A stretch of DNA of 64,000 nt from Eremophila alpestris peregrina (GCA_009792885.1 WMCF01000008.1:16478952-16542951); one strand, 5' to 3'; counted from the first letter of the stretch, positions 48,500 through 63,400 are shown. Numbers and translations are program-made. Notes: generated by a model not told the origin, from the sequence alone.

Positions 48500-51400
48500 A
48501 TCTGTATGGGGAGAAGCTGTAGCTGAAGCTTAACAACTATGTTAAGCATGTTTCAGGGGTTTACTTTGGCTTGGCTGTTTCCTGGCCCTGGCTGCTAAAT
48601 GCCCATTAGTGGCAGCAGTGTGATGGGTATGCTCTGAGGCTTTGTGTATAATTTAGTTTCATCTGAAAGAATCCATTTCGTGTTCATTAGGAGACTTTCA
48701 CAATGTGAGCAAAAATAAGGTGCAGGTGATTAAGAGATTCATTTTAAGTGCACACCCCTGACCTCAGACACAAAGCTAAGGCAGGTAACCCCAGTACCTC
48801 AGTGATTAGACAGCTGGGTTTGGAGGTTCATACTGAGTTTTAGGTAACTTTGAGAAAAGCCATGCCATCCAGAATCCATTTTCTAGCTGGTTAATTCACT
48901 GGGATTCAGTATATGGATGCATATTTTCCAGTTTCTTCTCAGTTCATCAGATTTTTTTTTTTCCTTCAAGTGTTTCTATGTAACTGGCATTTGGTTAAAA
49001 AATGGGCCTTTGACCCCCAAGAATATATGTTTCCCTTTTGATAAAAACAAGACGTGCTACTCTCTAGTTCACCTGAGGCCTGAGAGTGCCCTTGTTGATG
49101 ATCATGCCTTGGAATTACATATACATATTTTTTACATGGAGAACTTTTCCTTTTCACAATTCCTCAGATTTCATTGCATAAGGCTGTGCCAGAGATTGCT
49201 ACCTTGTGCACATTCCCCAAGTTAGAACAAAATTACTGTTTACAGTTGCACAGAGTATTTCATAAACCAGCCAGTGTATTTGTGAACACTCACTTTTCTG
49301 TCTCCAGTGGGTTTCAGAGGAACAGGGATAGCACTGTGCTTCTGAACTGTGTTACAAAGAGCAGAGCACCTCTGTGAGGACTCTAGGACAAGGCTGTTGC
49401 CTGCTGTTATGGTGCTACACTTCTTTGCTCACACAATTATCAGTGAAAGGTCAAACGCACTCCAGCGGTTACAATATTTGTGCTTTAACTCCTGAAAAAT
49501 AGACTGTAAATTGCAATCCCCAACAAACTAAAACCCTCCTCATTTGACCTCTTTCTCCTTTACATATCCCCCATCTTTTATGTGTCTTACAGGAGGAGAT
49601 GGACAGGACCAAAGTCTGGGAAAGCTCCTGGCTGGCTAGAAACTAAAAAAACTCAAAACATTAGTCACCAGATTCACTTGTATCATTACCTACAAGAAAG
49701 TCTAGCCAAACCAGAAAGCAACAAATGTAACCTGGAAGTACTTTATGTAAACTATGGAGGTTTTTTAGTTTGTTTGTTTTTCTCCCTTGAAAGGTTGCCG
49801 CTTTCAAACATCTCCAAACATGAGCTTTCTGTAAACAAAATACAGTACTTTTTCCCAACATTTTGTACTACTTGTTTTACCAGGTCTACCCTTCTCATTT
49901 CTTTTATAAGTCAGACACCAACCATGTTGCATTTTGATTTTTTCTTCTGACCTTTTAAAGGGAAAAATAAAAAGAAAGATGATAACAAAGAACAATAGAT
50001 TCAGTGAAATTAAATGTTTAATAGTGCGCTATCTGCAAATATATTTTTAAATTTGTAATCTAGTTTTCCACTTTATTAATTAGTATTCTAGTAAGTAGAT
50101 AAGATTAAGCGTGAAACCATCTATGTAGAAGTATTTATTTATGACTCTATTTAAGAAAATTTATTTTATTTTTATTCTTGTGAAACCTGTCAGGAAATTA
50201 ATTGCAAGGCCTGTCCCAGTGAATGAATGATCGTGTGCACGAAGATTGAAACACCTTGCTTTGGTGGTGTATGGCTAAATGAAATTTTAACTGAAGCAAT
50301 GAATTATCTAAGATGGTCTTGGTTTCCTAAACCAAGGCTGGCTTGAGTGGAGTTCTTCATTCACATGAATATGAAAGTTGCATGTATGCATATGTAATTA
50401 AAAGAGGAGTTATTGGCAATTTAGCACTCATCATGTTGTTTTGCAGACTAACACTGGATATGCTAGACATAAACATATGTTGAAAAATGTCAGTATGCAG
50501 TCCAAAGTTAAAATATGCAGCTCTTAATTTCTTGACAAATCTCTGAAGTGCATAGGAAGGAAAGTCAGGCTCCCACCATGATCTTGATATTCTGTGAATA
50601 AGAACATGTTAATTTATGGGAAGGGTAAAAAAAAACGTACTCTCTGTGGATAGTGGTAGTACAACACATGAAGGAATATGTTAAAAAATTCCCTACAGGT
50701 CAGCTATCAACAGTGTTTTAATGGTGCTTTCTAAGAAAATTAAGCATAGGTCTCAGCTTCAATCCTGAGACCTGCCCACTGCTAAGAAAAGAGTGTATAT
50801 GACAACCAGACTAAAATCTTCTCAAATTCTTTGTTCTTCCCAGGCTATGGGTTGAGATACATAATTTCTCATGCTGAGAAGATGTGAATCAATCTTTTCC
50901 AAGTACTGACTCTATTCTTTCCCCTCATTTTCCCTGCACGAGGCTGTGCACAGACTGTCTGTGACACACTGCTGCCTGTGATGGTGGTAGTTGGCGCACT
51001 CTGCACTGTGGTGTGATGTCTCGAGAAGGTGGGTGCTTTTAGGAAGTGTTATGAAAGGAGTAATTATTTTACTCACAATATAATTAACACATGGAGTCTG
51101 AGATAAGTTACCATGAAGACTAGTAATTCCCCTCCAAAATTTCAACACTTATTCAGGAAAAAACCCACATCATAAGGAGAAAAGGAAAAATAGTGGTTGA
51201 AGTGGTGCTGTTACAGATACTACTTACCTAGATGTTTTGGGGTACAGCTTGAACTTGTGGAATCAGGAAGGATTTTTTTCCCTATGTACAGAACCATTCT
51301 GGTTAACATGTTCGGGGAACACATCTTTCCTTGAAGCATCTGGGATATAATATTAGGAGGATACAGAACTAGAGAGAGCATTCAGACACTACATGTGGTG

Positions 51401-53409
51401 TCTGGTAGTTGTAGTTTTCCATCAGATCCCTGTTTTGTTGTAGTATAACTGGCTAGGTTCTTTTACGTTCATAACCTATGAATGCCCTACAAACAAACAT
51501 GGAAGAGTAAGAGTGGCTTTCCACTGGGAAGAACTTGAAATAAAAATGGGTTAGAAACATTTCTGTTCTCTTCCCTCCCGTATTTGGACAGACACAGTGA
51601 CAAATCTTTCTTTCCACCCTTGACAGGTTTCATTGCAATAAGTGCCAATAACAATTATGCTAAGTTTGGCTGAATGCAAATTCAGTCTGAATTCCCTCAG
51701 CTCTTCAGATTTTGACAACACTATCAGTTCATAACAGACCACCTGTTTGTTTTGTAGTGCCTGCCAAAACATATAAGTGTTAATGAGGAAAGGAGATGCT
51801 GCCTTTAATGTGTGTATATTTATATAATATGCATAAATTCATACACAGCTAATGTACACATTTCTTTCCACTGAGGCAGATAGAAGATAAACAAGTTGAT
51901 TACAAGGTGACTCTGTTTTGTTTTTTTCCTTCAGTCACCTTAATGAGTTTATTTAGCATCAGGGTTCAGTGTGGAGAGGGAAAAGTGTTATCAATCCTTT
52001 CATGCAAAAAATTGTAAAGAACTTCAGTATCTGTCCTGATTTCACACTCACAACTGTAGAGCTGTAGATGTAGACTGTAGATATCATGGAATGATCCACA
52101 GATTGTATATCCTGAAGTCAGTGGAGCTGTGCTATTTACAGCAGCTGTGTTATTTTCACTACACACCAATTATACTCAAACAAGCACGCACATGGTATCT
52201 TCATGAAAATAACAGCAGAGAACAGGGTCCTTTTCTCTCAAAACATAACAAAAAATAATAAATATTTTAGACTATCCAAATATAACTCAATGGTCTGCAT
52301 TGAGTGAGCCACATGTCTTCCAGCTTCTTTTCTCTATCGTTCCCATATGGCTCTGCTCCTGATGAGGATCTAGCCATATATGTTCCATACATGACTTACA
52401 AAACATGCAAAGAGAGTGAAGACCAAAATTTAAAAGACCTTTTGTCTCAACACAAGGTACCAAACCTCTGGATCTTCTGAAGTTCTTCAGAAGCAGCTCT
52501 CTTTCTCATCTGAATTTTCAGGAGAATTTAAAATTATGAAGACTATTGATTGGAAGAAGTAAATAAAAAACAGGGGGAATTGATAGGAAGAAAAAAAAGA
52601 CAAGTGAATAACAGGGGAAGGAAGGTAACTTATTCCAGCTCACTTCTTCCATTTGAAGTACAACCCTTCAATTGTTTAGAAATATCTTTCTAGAGCATAA
52701 CAGTGAACATCAAAATTTTAAATTCTGAAAATTGTGAATTTTAACTTTGGAAATTAGGGCTTGGGTTTCCAATTTGTGTTCAAATTAATGTGCCAAAGGG
52801 CATCTGTAAGTGTCAGGTAACACACAGTATCAAATTCACAGAGCAATGCTGTCTCCTCTGCAATAGAATTCCAGGTATTGCATTCTGAAAAATGTCTGTG
52901 ATTGATTGTATGTGTTTTTAATCAGATTTGGAGGAAACATCTGGGACATATAGAAAGTGGCAAAAATTCTGAAAAGACTGAGTGTCCCTGTCCAGGTCAT
53001 CAAAAGGCAGAAAGAAAACATCTGATCATCTCAACCTCCAATGAATATTCATATTTGTTCCATAAATTTTCCTGTAGTGTAAAACTAGATTTCCACTTTT
53101 CTCAAGACTTTGATTCTGTGTGTCCTGAAGCTCCAATAAACATATTATTATTTCTACCCAGAAATTTGAAGATCTAGTATAAGCAGAGCTATGTATAGCC
53201 TCACATTGTTAGCATTTACCAGTGTCCAGACCCTACATCATAGCTATTTCATGCATTGATGGGATGTACACCTTTAAAACATGTGCTGTAAATATAATTT
53301 AAAAGAAAGTGAGACTTCAGGCCTTTGATAATTTTCAGGTGTTTTCTCCCTTTGTTGAAACTGACTTATTTTCTTGCCTGCATTTCTGCATTATTTTCGA
53401 GAATTAAGT

Positions 53410-53432
53410 TTAATTAATTAATTAATTAATAA
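53410..53432. repeat. (TTAA)n microsatellite
   Basis: About five tandem TTAA/AATT units, self-complementary throughout. TTAA is also the target of piggyBac-type transposons, but no such element is seen here. Confidence 0.9.
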
Positions 53433-54916
53433 AATTAAAATGCACTTGCAAAATAAACTCAATTTAAAAGCTAATTTTAGCAGGTTTTGAAGCAAATTAG
53501 CTTCTTTTGCTGCAGAATTGAGTCCCAAAAGGTCCATTAAGGAGTAGCTTTTCTGCAGCAGCTATTTCTGAGTAACTCCATAAATTTGCAGAAAAGCCTA
53601 AAGACAGCCAAAGTACCTCTGTATCTAAACCAATACTGATAGGGCCAGAAGCAAATGATGATGAACATTTACACTGCTGAGAATGATAGGACAGCCCTGA
53701 GTGCTTCCATTCTGTCCTGCAGTGTGCAATGCAGACACATTCTCAACATGACCTTGGACTAATCTTTCATTGTGTGTCAATGTCTCATCTTTAGAAACAG
53801 AACTATTGTGTTGATAGAGTTCATTTGTGAATGTGAGATGGTCAGATGACATTGTGATTAGGTAATAGAACATGGATTATGCCTACGAGTAAGCATTTGC
53901 TCATGCAAAAATAGGAATTGGGAATGATTTTATCCACATCAGAATAGCCAGAGGGAGAACCAGAACAAAGTATTTTTATGGAGAAACTGCACTCTGACAG
54001 AGATCAAATTTTGTAAAACTGCATGGATTAATGCAATAATCCTGACTCTGTTTGGAGTAAATTCAAAGGTACCACCAGCCTCCAGTCTCCAGGTTAAATG
54101 AATGGAAAATGTTTATAATACAATAGGCAAATAAAGTCTTGAACTCTGTGTTGCTTTGTGTTGCTGGCAAGTAACAAAATAGAACCAAAATCTAATGTTA
54201 ATCATGTTAGCAAAATAAAGTGCAACCTTTTGTTCCTTAAAAAAAAATACATATATATATTTGATTGTTCAAAACTGAAGCAAAATTAAAATATGGTGAC
54301 AGAAACCAGACAACTGTAGAAAATTAATTTCAGGAGCCATTATTTACCCTTGGAACAGTATATAATCACTGTTAAGGAAAGGGAATGATTTCTGCATAGT
54401 ATATGTGCCTTGGCAGACATTATTATATAGTGAGATGTTTTGAAGAAATATTTGTTAAGTGTCTAAAATATAATGGTTTTGGCTGGAACACAGGATAAAT
54501 GTAATCAGATACAAATAGTAATGCTGTTATTTTCCAGAAGAAAAGTAACAGTCTACAAGTTTTAGAATGGATTTATAATTACCATGTATCTCTAAAATAC
54601 ATATTTGGCTTTTAAGACAAAGTTTTCTGATATTTGAGGTGGACTGACACACTATCTCACATGTCATACATACAGGAGTTTAAAAAATATTGTTAACACA
54701 TTTGTGTGCAAAACATCCTGTTGCATCTTTTATGGCAAGTGCAGAAGTTTCCTGGAGGTTTATAGTTACTTGTGGAGGAACCCTTTGCCTTGTTCATGGA
54801 AGCACCTGGTAACACAACCTGTGTCAGGTTTCACACTGCACTCTGCTCTCAGTCTGTCTTCCAGGAAGTTACTAAGCTGTCTCTGTTCCATTTTTTCCTT
54901 TCAAGTACCAAAAGTC

Positions 54917-54982
54917 GTTTTGGTATCCAGGTATCCAGGTATCCAAGATACGTGGTTTTGGTATCCAGGTTTTGGTATCCAG
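54917..54982 (+). repeat. GTATCCAG minisatellite
   Basis: Three copies of the 14-mer GTTTTGGTATCCAG (54917-54930, 54955-54968, 54969-54982). After the first come two extra GTATCCAG-like 8-mers and a degenerate 8-mer. The pattern suggests a composite array that grew by unequal duplication. Confidence 0.92.
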
Positions 54983-55196
54983 GTCCGTTGCTTCATAAAA
55001 ATTTTGTTGATGGGTATTTATAAACTAGAGTTGACTGAAATGTCTGAAATGTGAATATCATGAAAATATTGAAAAAAAAGTTGTGATTTTTTAATAGGAA
55101 TTGAGTTAAAAAGAAAAGCAAACAACTTGGAAGTTGATGACCTACCATATCCTGTTAAAAAACTCTGAATATTACTTTTAGCATGTTGATGATACA

Positions 55197-55214
55197 TACA
55201 CACACATATATATA
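55197..55214. repeat. Short CA/TA dinucleotide run
   Basis: ACACACAC followed by ATATATATA. Too short to be highly variable. A similar TA run lies at 54250-54261. Confidence 0.85.
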
Positions 55215-58200
55215 AATTTATGTTATCCTCAGAAACACAATAATGTATTTCAAAACATCACATACTGTAGAGTCTGTGTCCTATATGTTTCAGCAATAGT
55301 GTTAAAAGCACTCGAGGTATCTCATTGGAAACTTATTGGACTAATTCCAAGAACATTGTTTAATATTTACTGCTTCCAAAGAAATGGCTTGGAAAATGCT
55401 GAGTAACACAAATACCCAATGCAAATAGGTGTGCCTCAGAGTTAGTGCATCCCACTAACTGCACAGAGCCAGTGAAGCCATGCTGGAACAAAGGATCAGG
55501 CAGTCACAGCCCCAAGCATCTGTGTTTGGCATACAACCAGCAAGGATGTGGTATGTATTCACATCCAGAGGGAGAGGCAGAGATAAAGAAAAAGAGGACA
55601 GGAAAAAAAAAATTCCCTCTCTGAAGGAAGAGCACTCAAAAATTCACTTTAACTCCTTTGTTAATTAAAAACTGTGATCAATAAATTTAATTAGTCAAAA
55701 AACTCCACTTGTTAAAAAATGTTGCAAACAATGGGGTGAATTAAATTCAAATAACTTCTGTAAGATTTTTCTTGTTTAAGAAAAAATAAATAAAACAAGG
55801 TTTGGTTTCTTCCCCTCAGGTCCCAAATGTATTTTGATGAATGAAAATATTTCATGAGCAAAATTTTGCAGGTAAAAGCAAATTGCAGTCATTTGTTTGT
55901 GAGAAAAGTGGAGGAATCAATAAAATGTATAAAATGACTGTTTAAAAGCTCTGTCCATAAACCAGGTCCTGCCACGAATTAGTTATTACCAGTTATTCTG
56001 ATCAAGAGCACTTCCCTTGAGATATCTGACATTTTCAAGATGACTCTTCTCTCTAATGGGCAAAGCTCAAGACATCCACTGGAAATGTGAGATTTGACAT
56101 TTCAGGGGAAAGGAATTTGTGTCAAGAAATTTCTGAAAATACGGTTATTTCACATTTTCCTTTCTTATGATGCAAGTAGTGTTTTTTTAAGATCAATCAT
56201 TTTTTTTCGCAGTCCACCAAATTTGAAGGTAGCTTAAGGACCAGGGCACCAAGTTGCAAGGGACCCAGCTTGTTAGTGTTCCATGCTAATTCACAATAAC
56301 TCATAGGAACAGCAGTAGATTTTGCACACGCCAGGGACTATTTACAACCATTTTGAAGGTGAAGTAAGACATTATCACCATGAACTGTGCTGTTTCATCA
56401 GGACGAAAATCTAGAAAACAGGGTTATGGCTCATAGGATTTACTAGTACAGAAAAAGTTCCTCTAGTGCTAAAGGATTATGCATTTTCTTAGCAGAAGCA
56501 TTTCCTTCATCAGTTTTCACAAAAGCATATGATCATTGAAAACATACTAATGATTTGAGCCTTATGTTGGGTAGCACAAGGGTTGGCTGCTGCACACACA
56601 ATGTATAAATCCCAGCTTGTTAATGTGTGTAACAGGGAAAAAGGGGACAAGACTGTTTTCCATATGTCTCTTCAGACTTCAATAATCTCATGGTGTTGTT
56701 CCTTGCAACTTTGCTGTGCAAGACCGATTACAACATTCTGCTGATACAGTCCTAAAGCTTAATGGACATCACAGTCAAAATCTGCCAGGAAGCCTGCCTG
56801 TGTCAAAGCCAGACATCCCTGTTTTTACAAGTTCTAGTGCAAGAGTTTGTCTGCCTTTCACCACATCTATCAAGATCATGCTACTCTTCCTCCTTGTTGC
56901 AGACTGACAGGGAGAGAGCTAGCTGAGACATTTCAAAATCACCTTTTTTCTGGCAATTGTTTTCCAGAAATGCATGTACCTTCCCTATATATCATAATAA
57001 TATATAAAAAATAAATCAGCTATGGGCAGGTCATGCTCCGTTTTGTGCCAGTCCATCTGTGGTCCATGCATGCAGACAGGAGTGCCAAACAGAACAGATG
57101 TCATTGGAAATATAAGTCTCTAAACATGCATATGTTACATGTTCTTTCATCAGAATACTGAGTTATGAAATGTCTCTGACTTTTCTAGTATCACTTTATT
57201 CTGTGTTTCAGTGTGGATCATGACGTCCTTGATTACCTGTGCTCACAGCAAAACCTTCAAAAGTTTCATCTGTCTGTTTAATGGAGTAAAATTATTCCAA
57301 AAATCTTTCTCCCATCTTTTTGTCTTGTGTCATTAGGAGAATAACTCTCAGACCTTTCTCATCCAAACCTGCAAGGGGCACAGAGGAGGGAAATGCATAC
57401 CTGTTCTTCATCTTTTTGCAGTGATAATTAGGGCAAAATTTACTGCAAATAGTAATAAATAAAGAATTATATACTGCATTTTATGTGGACTGCTGGATGT
57501 AAATCTGGAACCTGTTTTGGGGTTATCATGCCTTGGTGTCCTTACACACACAGTGAAGACCTTTCTTAAAATGTCTTTCCCTTTCTGCCTAGCACTTGAG
57601 GAGATTTAAGCAACTGAGTGCCTTAATTTAGGCTTATAGCTCACTGAAGAAAGAATTAAGCCTATATCTCTATGCCATATTGTGTGGAACTTGGTCCAGA
57701 GCCCTGTATTCTGGGTTTGGTTTTAGTGTTACATGTCAGCAGTTCATCACTGCTCTTGTCATAGCTGAGGCTAGCTGGGGACTGGAGCAAAGGCCTGCTT
57801 GTGAAGTACTTTTAAACAAGAAATTATCTGAGCAGTACAATGCTTTCAAGTGGTTTTGGAATAATTGGGTATACATAATCAACATAAACATGATTTATGA
57901 ATTTGAGATAAACCAAATTCATACCCATCATATCCCAGAGCCACAAGGTTTTGCTTCAAGATGGAAACTGCATTCATTTTCCCTCTGTAATTTACATCAA
58001 AATAATTCCCTCGAAGGACATGACTAGGAAGAACAGCCTCTTTACAATGCCTTTATTTAGAAGGTAAAGCTAGGTGCTAAGCACCTATCTATCATTAATT
58101 TATTATGTCAGTCACTTATTATTTCTGTTTGGATAACCAGCCACTAAAAGATGCATTCAAAATTAAAATTATAGTTTAAGTGGTTTTTTTCACATCTGGG

Positions 58201-59820
58201 AAGTTTTAGTCTGCCTTTTTGGTTACATATTATTTGATTTTATTGTATAAAATATATTTAAATGCATCTGACTCCTCATTAGTACCAAAGTATGTCTCAA
58301 GTAAATAATTCTGAAAAATTTCAGATGGTCAGGAAGAGATGTACCTCACCCAGCATAAGACATCCAGGGTCTGATTCATTCCCCCAGAGAGACAGACAAT
58401 GACTCTGTAAGAGACCCAGCAAGGTTACTTGGGGCTTCCAGATATGACATGGGAGGCACAAGGCACTCAGACATTTCTGGAGACTGTCATACAGGGTTCA
58501 GCTCACAGATCAAGGTACTTGAATATTTATGCCTACTTTACAGACTTTACAGTGTCATTATAGTCTAGACTTTATTTATAGGCAATAGAAAATTATGAAA
58601 TTGATACAGCTATTGAAACCTACTTTAGTTAATTTAAACATCACTAAATTTGTTTTTACTGAAGAGTACGTCAAGTGGCTCTGTGGATGCCACTGTCTCA
58701 ACTAAACTCCACTGAGTGAATATGAGTTTAGATATCTTTACCAAGAGAGGCTGATCTAGTTCTGAGATTCTCTAGGGTACCCTCTCTGCCCTATGGCTGC
58801 CACTGCAGAAGATTATGAGTGACTTGCAGGTCCTTCATCAAAATTATTAACAACACATGAATGTATAACAAACCTTTGGGCATCTCAGCTTATACTTCAG
58901 GGACTACATTTAGAAAATGGAAACAAACCCCATCTTGCCTGCAATGTCAAACATAGTAGTCACATAAAAATGTGTGTCTGAACGTCCTTTCCTTAGGTTT
59001 TAAGGAGTGCCTCTGAGCCGGGGGTAAGGAAATGAAGCTGCTTAGCAGCAAATGGGCAATAAATAGCAATTTTTAAACTATACAGACACACACATGTGTA
59101 AACTTCTTTCCTCCAGGAAAAAAAAAAGCTAGCAGTTAGGTATTTACTAGCTCATAAACATAAGAAATCATGAATGTTTAGATACTTGGTATCAATATCA
59201 TGACTGTATAAATTTTTAGCATATTGTCTTTAGCAGATATAATCCTTGCAATAATAATGTCCAGCAATGATCATATAATTGCAGTATTCCACTCCTGTCA
59301 TTGAAGTACAGTATAAAGAAGTTCAAGATTTACTGAGACCAAACTGGCTCGTCATTTCTATGATGCAAAGCAATATCATATACCAGAGGGACAATTTATG
59401 TCACTATATGAAGTAGTGAAGCTTTGGGAACAGGAGGCACAAAACCTCTGAATTCCACATAATCTCACTTTTCCTTACTCTCTCCTAAATCCTTTTTCTT
59501 AGCAATGACCTGTATGCAAAAGTACAGAGCCCCTCTGAATCTTTCTCTTTCCTTACGTACAATCATGGCATGGGGGCTTTAACCTTAATAACTTTTTCTT
59601 TTAAATAGATGATTCATAGAGAGCTTTTCAATAGGTGAGAGAAATCCTTGCTTTCCATTTGGCTGATCAACAACTGGAGCAACAAATACAGAAGTGCTCA
59701 GAAAATTCGTGATGAAGAATGTTATTTGATAATTTGGCAACAGGTCAGATCATTTTTTTGACTTTGTCAGCAAAATAGGGAATTAATTGACCAGAATAAA
59801 GTGTGTTAGTTGAGTATTAG

Positions 59821-59864
59821 ATAGCAGACTACATGCTGCTAAGTTGCCACATGTAGTCTACTAT
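59821..59864. repeat. 15-bp inverted repeat with 14-nt loop
   Basis: ATAGCAGACTACATG (59821-59835) pairs with CATGTAGTCTACTAT (59850-59864) at 14 of 15 positions; the only mismatch is C59825 with A59860. The spacer is CTGCTAAGTTGCCA. It could form a 44-nt hairpin or cruciform. It is shorter than a typical microRNA precursor. It may be a tiny transposon-end remnant or chance. Confidence 0.85.
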
Positions 59865-60389
59865 TCATACCATTAATTTACTGAAGTCAAGCTGGACAAG
59901 ATTGTAAGTTTTTCAGATAATGTGTTTCATTTTGCTAAAGCTTTATATTTGTCCTTATGGGAAACCTGCTGTGTCATAAGAAAAAAAAAAAAATCCTGTG
60001 TTTTCCCAGTACAGTTGTATGCAAATGATTTCTGCAGAATGAATGTTCATCCTTATTTTCTACAGTTTCACATCAGTGCCTGTCATCATGCAAATTTATT
60101 CTCAATGGGATTACTCAGAACTATGCTGGTGAGTGCTGTATTTGTTCATTAATTTAGGTCTCATTAACCACGAATAACTCAACAAGGATAAGAACAGATT
60201 ACCATCACTTTCCAGTGTATATTAATAATTTGTTTATTATGTAAATATAATTGCATAGTAGTGAAATTTGGTAGTGGGCTATTGATATAACCTAAAATTT
60301 AAAGTCTCTGTAAGGAACATTATATAAAATTCATATAGAAATCTCATAGACTTGAATGTGCTGTGTTGGCAATTATAATGCATAAAGCA

Positions 60390-60440
60390 AAATATATAAT
60401 ATATTATATATAAAAGGTATATTATATTAAATATCATATG
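60390..60440. repeat. A/T-only low-complexity tract
   Basis: Nearly pure A/T sequence rich in TATA and ATAT steps, partly self-complementary. Only a GG dinucleotide interrupts it. Confidence 0.85.
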
Positions 60441-63400
60441 TAAATTGTAGCTTGTATTTTGAAACAAAGTAATCATCCAATAATTAAGATAAGACTATGT
60501 CTGGTTAATAATAAAATACTTCAAAACATTTTCATCCTTGAAAAATTGTATCTACCAATGTTCTAGGAGCAGATCAAGAAATTCTTGACACTGATACATG
60601 ACAGTGGTTTCAGGTTATTTTAGAAAATAACTGGACTGATAATGATCAGTAACAGGTGATACATGACCCTTAAAATATATTACCTTGGAATCTCTTGATT
60701 ATTTACTTAGGTCAACTTAAGTAATTTTGCCTATGCAAGTGCACAATTTATCTGACTAAACAGTGCAAGAACTAGCAAATTTAAATATTTGCAACAAAAT
60801 ATATGGTATCACTTGTTGTCGTAAATACCAAAACGTTAGAACTCAAACACTGATGTTCCACCTCCATGAGTCAGTTCTAAATTCAGGCTGAGTTTTGCAA
60901 AAGGCTAAATCAAACTTAACTTTCAATTGTAACCAACTATCAAGTCAACTCCTTCTGTGTTCCATAATTTCCCCAGTCACAGATGCAAATACTATTAAAA
61001 ATGTGGCAGAAGTTTTATTCACGTACTCAATTAACTTGAGCTAACCTCAAGCATATAATTACAAAGATAATTGGGATAAGACTCATTATTGGGCAATGAT
61101 ATCTTTCTAAGGCACTCCCAAATGATTTCTCTCCCCATCTTTCCTCACCTTCTGTTGGTAGGTACTTGTTCCTGCTTGTGTTTCTGAGCTTGTCCCTCCC
61201 TGGGCTTTGCCAGCTTAGTTCCCCAGGAAAGAGGGAGCTGGAGATATTGCAACACACCCTGGACAGGGGAAAAATGCTCTAAAAAGTTGGCCCTTGAAAA
61301 TTAAGGACTATTAAGAAAGCAAGATAACCAGTAAGGGATAGGAACAACCAGCAGAGCAAATGGTCGGGGAAGTATTTTTCCAAGATAAAATTTACACACC
61401 TTAGGCTGAAACTATCAAAAATTAAAGCCCTGATCAAAAACTTTTGGAAAAAATTGAAAAAATTATGTTCTTCTCTGCTTTCTGGAGGAGCTCTGAGGAA
61501 GGGATGTCCCACTCCCTCTGTGAGGGTGATTAAACATTAAAGAGTTTGCCTTGATATTACTTCACATATGTACTCCTGAGAGACACATAGGAAATATTTT
61601 AACCAAGGCCTTTCACAGGACCCATTTTTACTTCAAGATCTGGTAACCTTTTCTAGAACATGAAAGTATGATCACTTGTCTTATTTAAACAAAACACTTC
61701 CTCAGAACTATAAACAGGGAGTGAGAAAATTTGCTTGGCACACATACTCATATTCTTTGCAAGAAATGTTTATTCATTCACCGTTAGCAAATAAATGTAA
61801 AATTTCTTCTTTATTGCTAAGACGTCTGTCTGCTGCATACCTGTGCAGTTGCATAATTTCAGTGGAAGCAGTCTGAACAGTGTCAAGATTGTACACAGGG
61901 ATTCCTTCCAGGACTAGATCCCTTTACAATTTCAAATTGTTTCTGGTGTGTGCCAGAGTACTGTGAGCAGGATAGAAGTGCAGAGCATGATCAAAGGCAC
62001 TCTGGAAACAACAGAAAAAAGGTCTACATATGCACAGCTGGTTTACACAGTATAATATGAATTCTTAGGGGAGAAAAACTATTCAGACTTTCCCTTCTGA
62101 AGTATTCCCAGTGTGAGGAATTATATTAATTTTGCTTTTAAACACACTCATAGCTTCACACCTCACAAAACCGGTGATGACTAGTGCCACAACACTGCTG
62201 TGTGTGTGATTGCTCTTTTGCAATATCCTGAAAAATCCTAGGCCAGTGCAGTTTGGATAGTGAGAGCTATGAAATGGTTGAGTGTTATTGTCAAAGTAAC
62301 CTCCTAGGTTTTTAACAGTTCTGGAAAACTGTCTGGAATGCAAAAGCCAAACTTGCTTCCTTTAATGGCCTCAAGTGCCCTTTGGCAACCCCGTTGCTAT
62401 CAGAGGTTACTTTAATGGTATAGAGATAGCTCAGGCTGACATCAATACCTTTCTAATAGTGCTGAGATAATGTTGAACGGAATTCTTTTGAAAGCCATGA
62501 AAACAAAACATCATGTCTTGCTTCATAAGTTATGTAACTAATTATTACTTCTTGTGACTTTTCACACAGATACCTTGCATCAGCTTTTGTATGTGATGCA
62601 AACTGGAGAATTCAAACCTGGCTTCTTCAATTAAGGGCTTTGCATTTCCTCTGAGCATAATGTTTTCAATTGAAAATCAGCAGGTTTTGACAATAATTGG
62701 GATAAAAATATACTTTATTCTATTCCATACTGTAGTTACACCTACAACGTGATTGTAGAGGTCATTGCAAACATTATGCTGTGTACTATTCTGTTTAGGT
62801 AGTACTTACAGTCTGGGTTGGAATACAGCATTTTTTGTCAGAGAAATAAACATAACACTAGGGAGGGGTTTGTGGTGCAATCATCAGGCTGCAGTAGGGT
62901 GAGCTATCTGAAGAGTCTGTGTTGACTATAAACTGCTAACTGCACTGTGCTGGTCTGTCTTAAATCGTGCAAACACCAACAGACAGAAGCAAAGAGGTTA
63001 AAATTTAAACGGGAATCTACTTGTCAAAGCTTTCTTCATTTCCAGAGGATGACACAGTTTAATCTTTGGTTTGTTTTGTCATGAGTGGATTTTAATTGCT
63101 GGTGTAGTCACTTTTCTTAACATATAACTTATCACAATAACTTTAATGCTTTTATGATAGCCATCATAATTGCTGGAGATACCTTCAGAAGTCATTCGCA
63201 TTCCTCTGAGCTGGAAGAATTCCAGAGTTTACATTGTTTTACCATGAGAATAGCTATAAAAAAAGTGTTATCTGCTGAAAACATTTCCTTCTCTGTTTGA
63301 ACTTTAAAATTGCTATCTGATTAGCTCGCTGTAAATTGCAGAGGTATATCTGACGGAACACGCATAGCACTCTGCTCTTTAGTGGGGACTGGAATTACAA

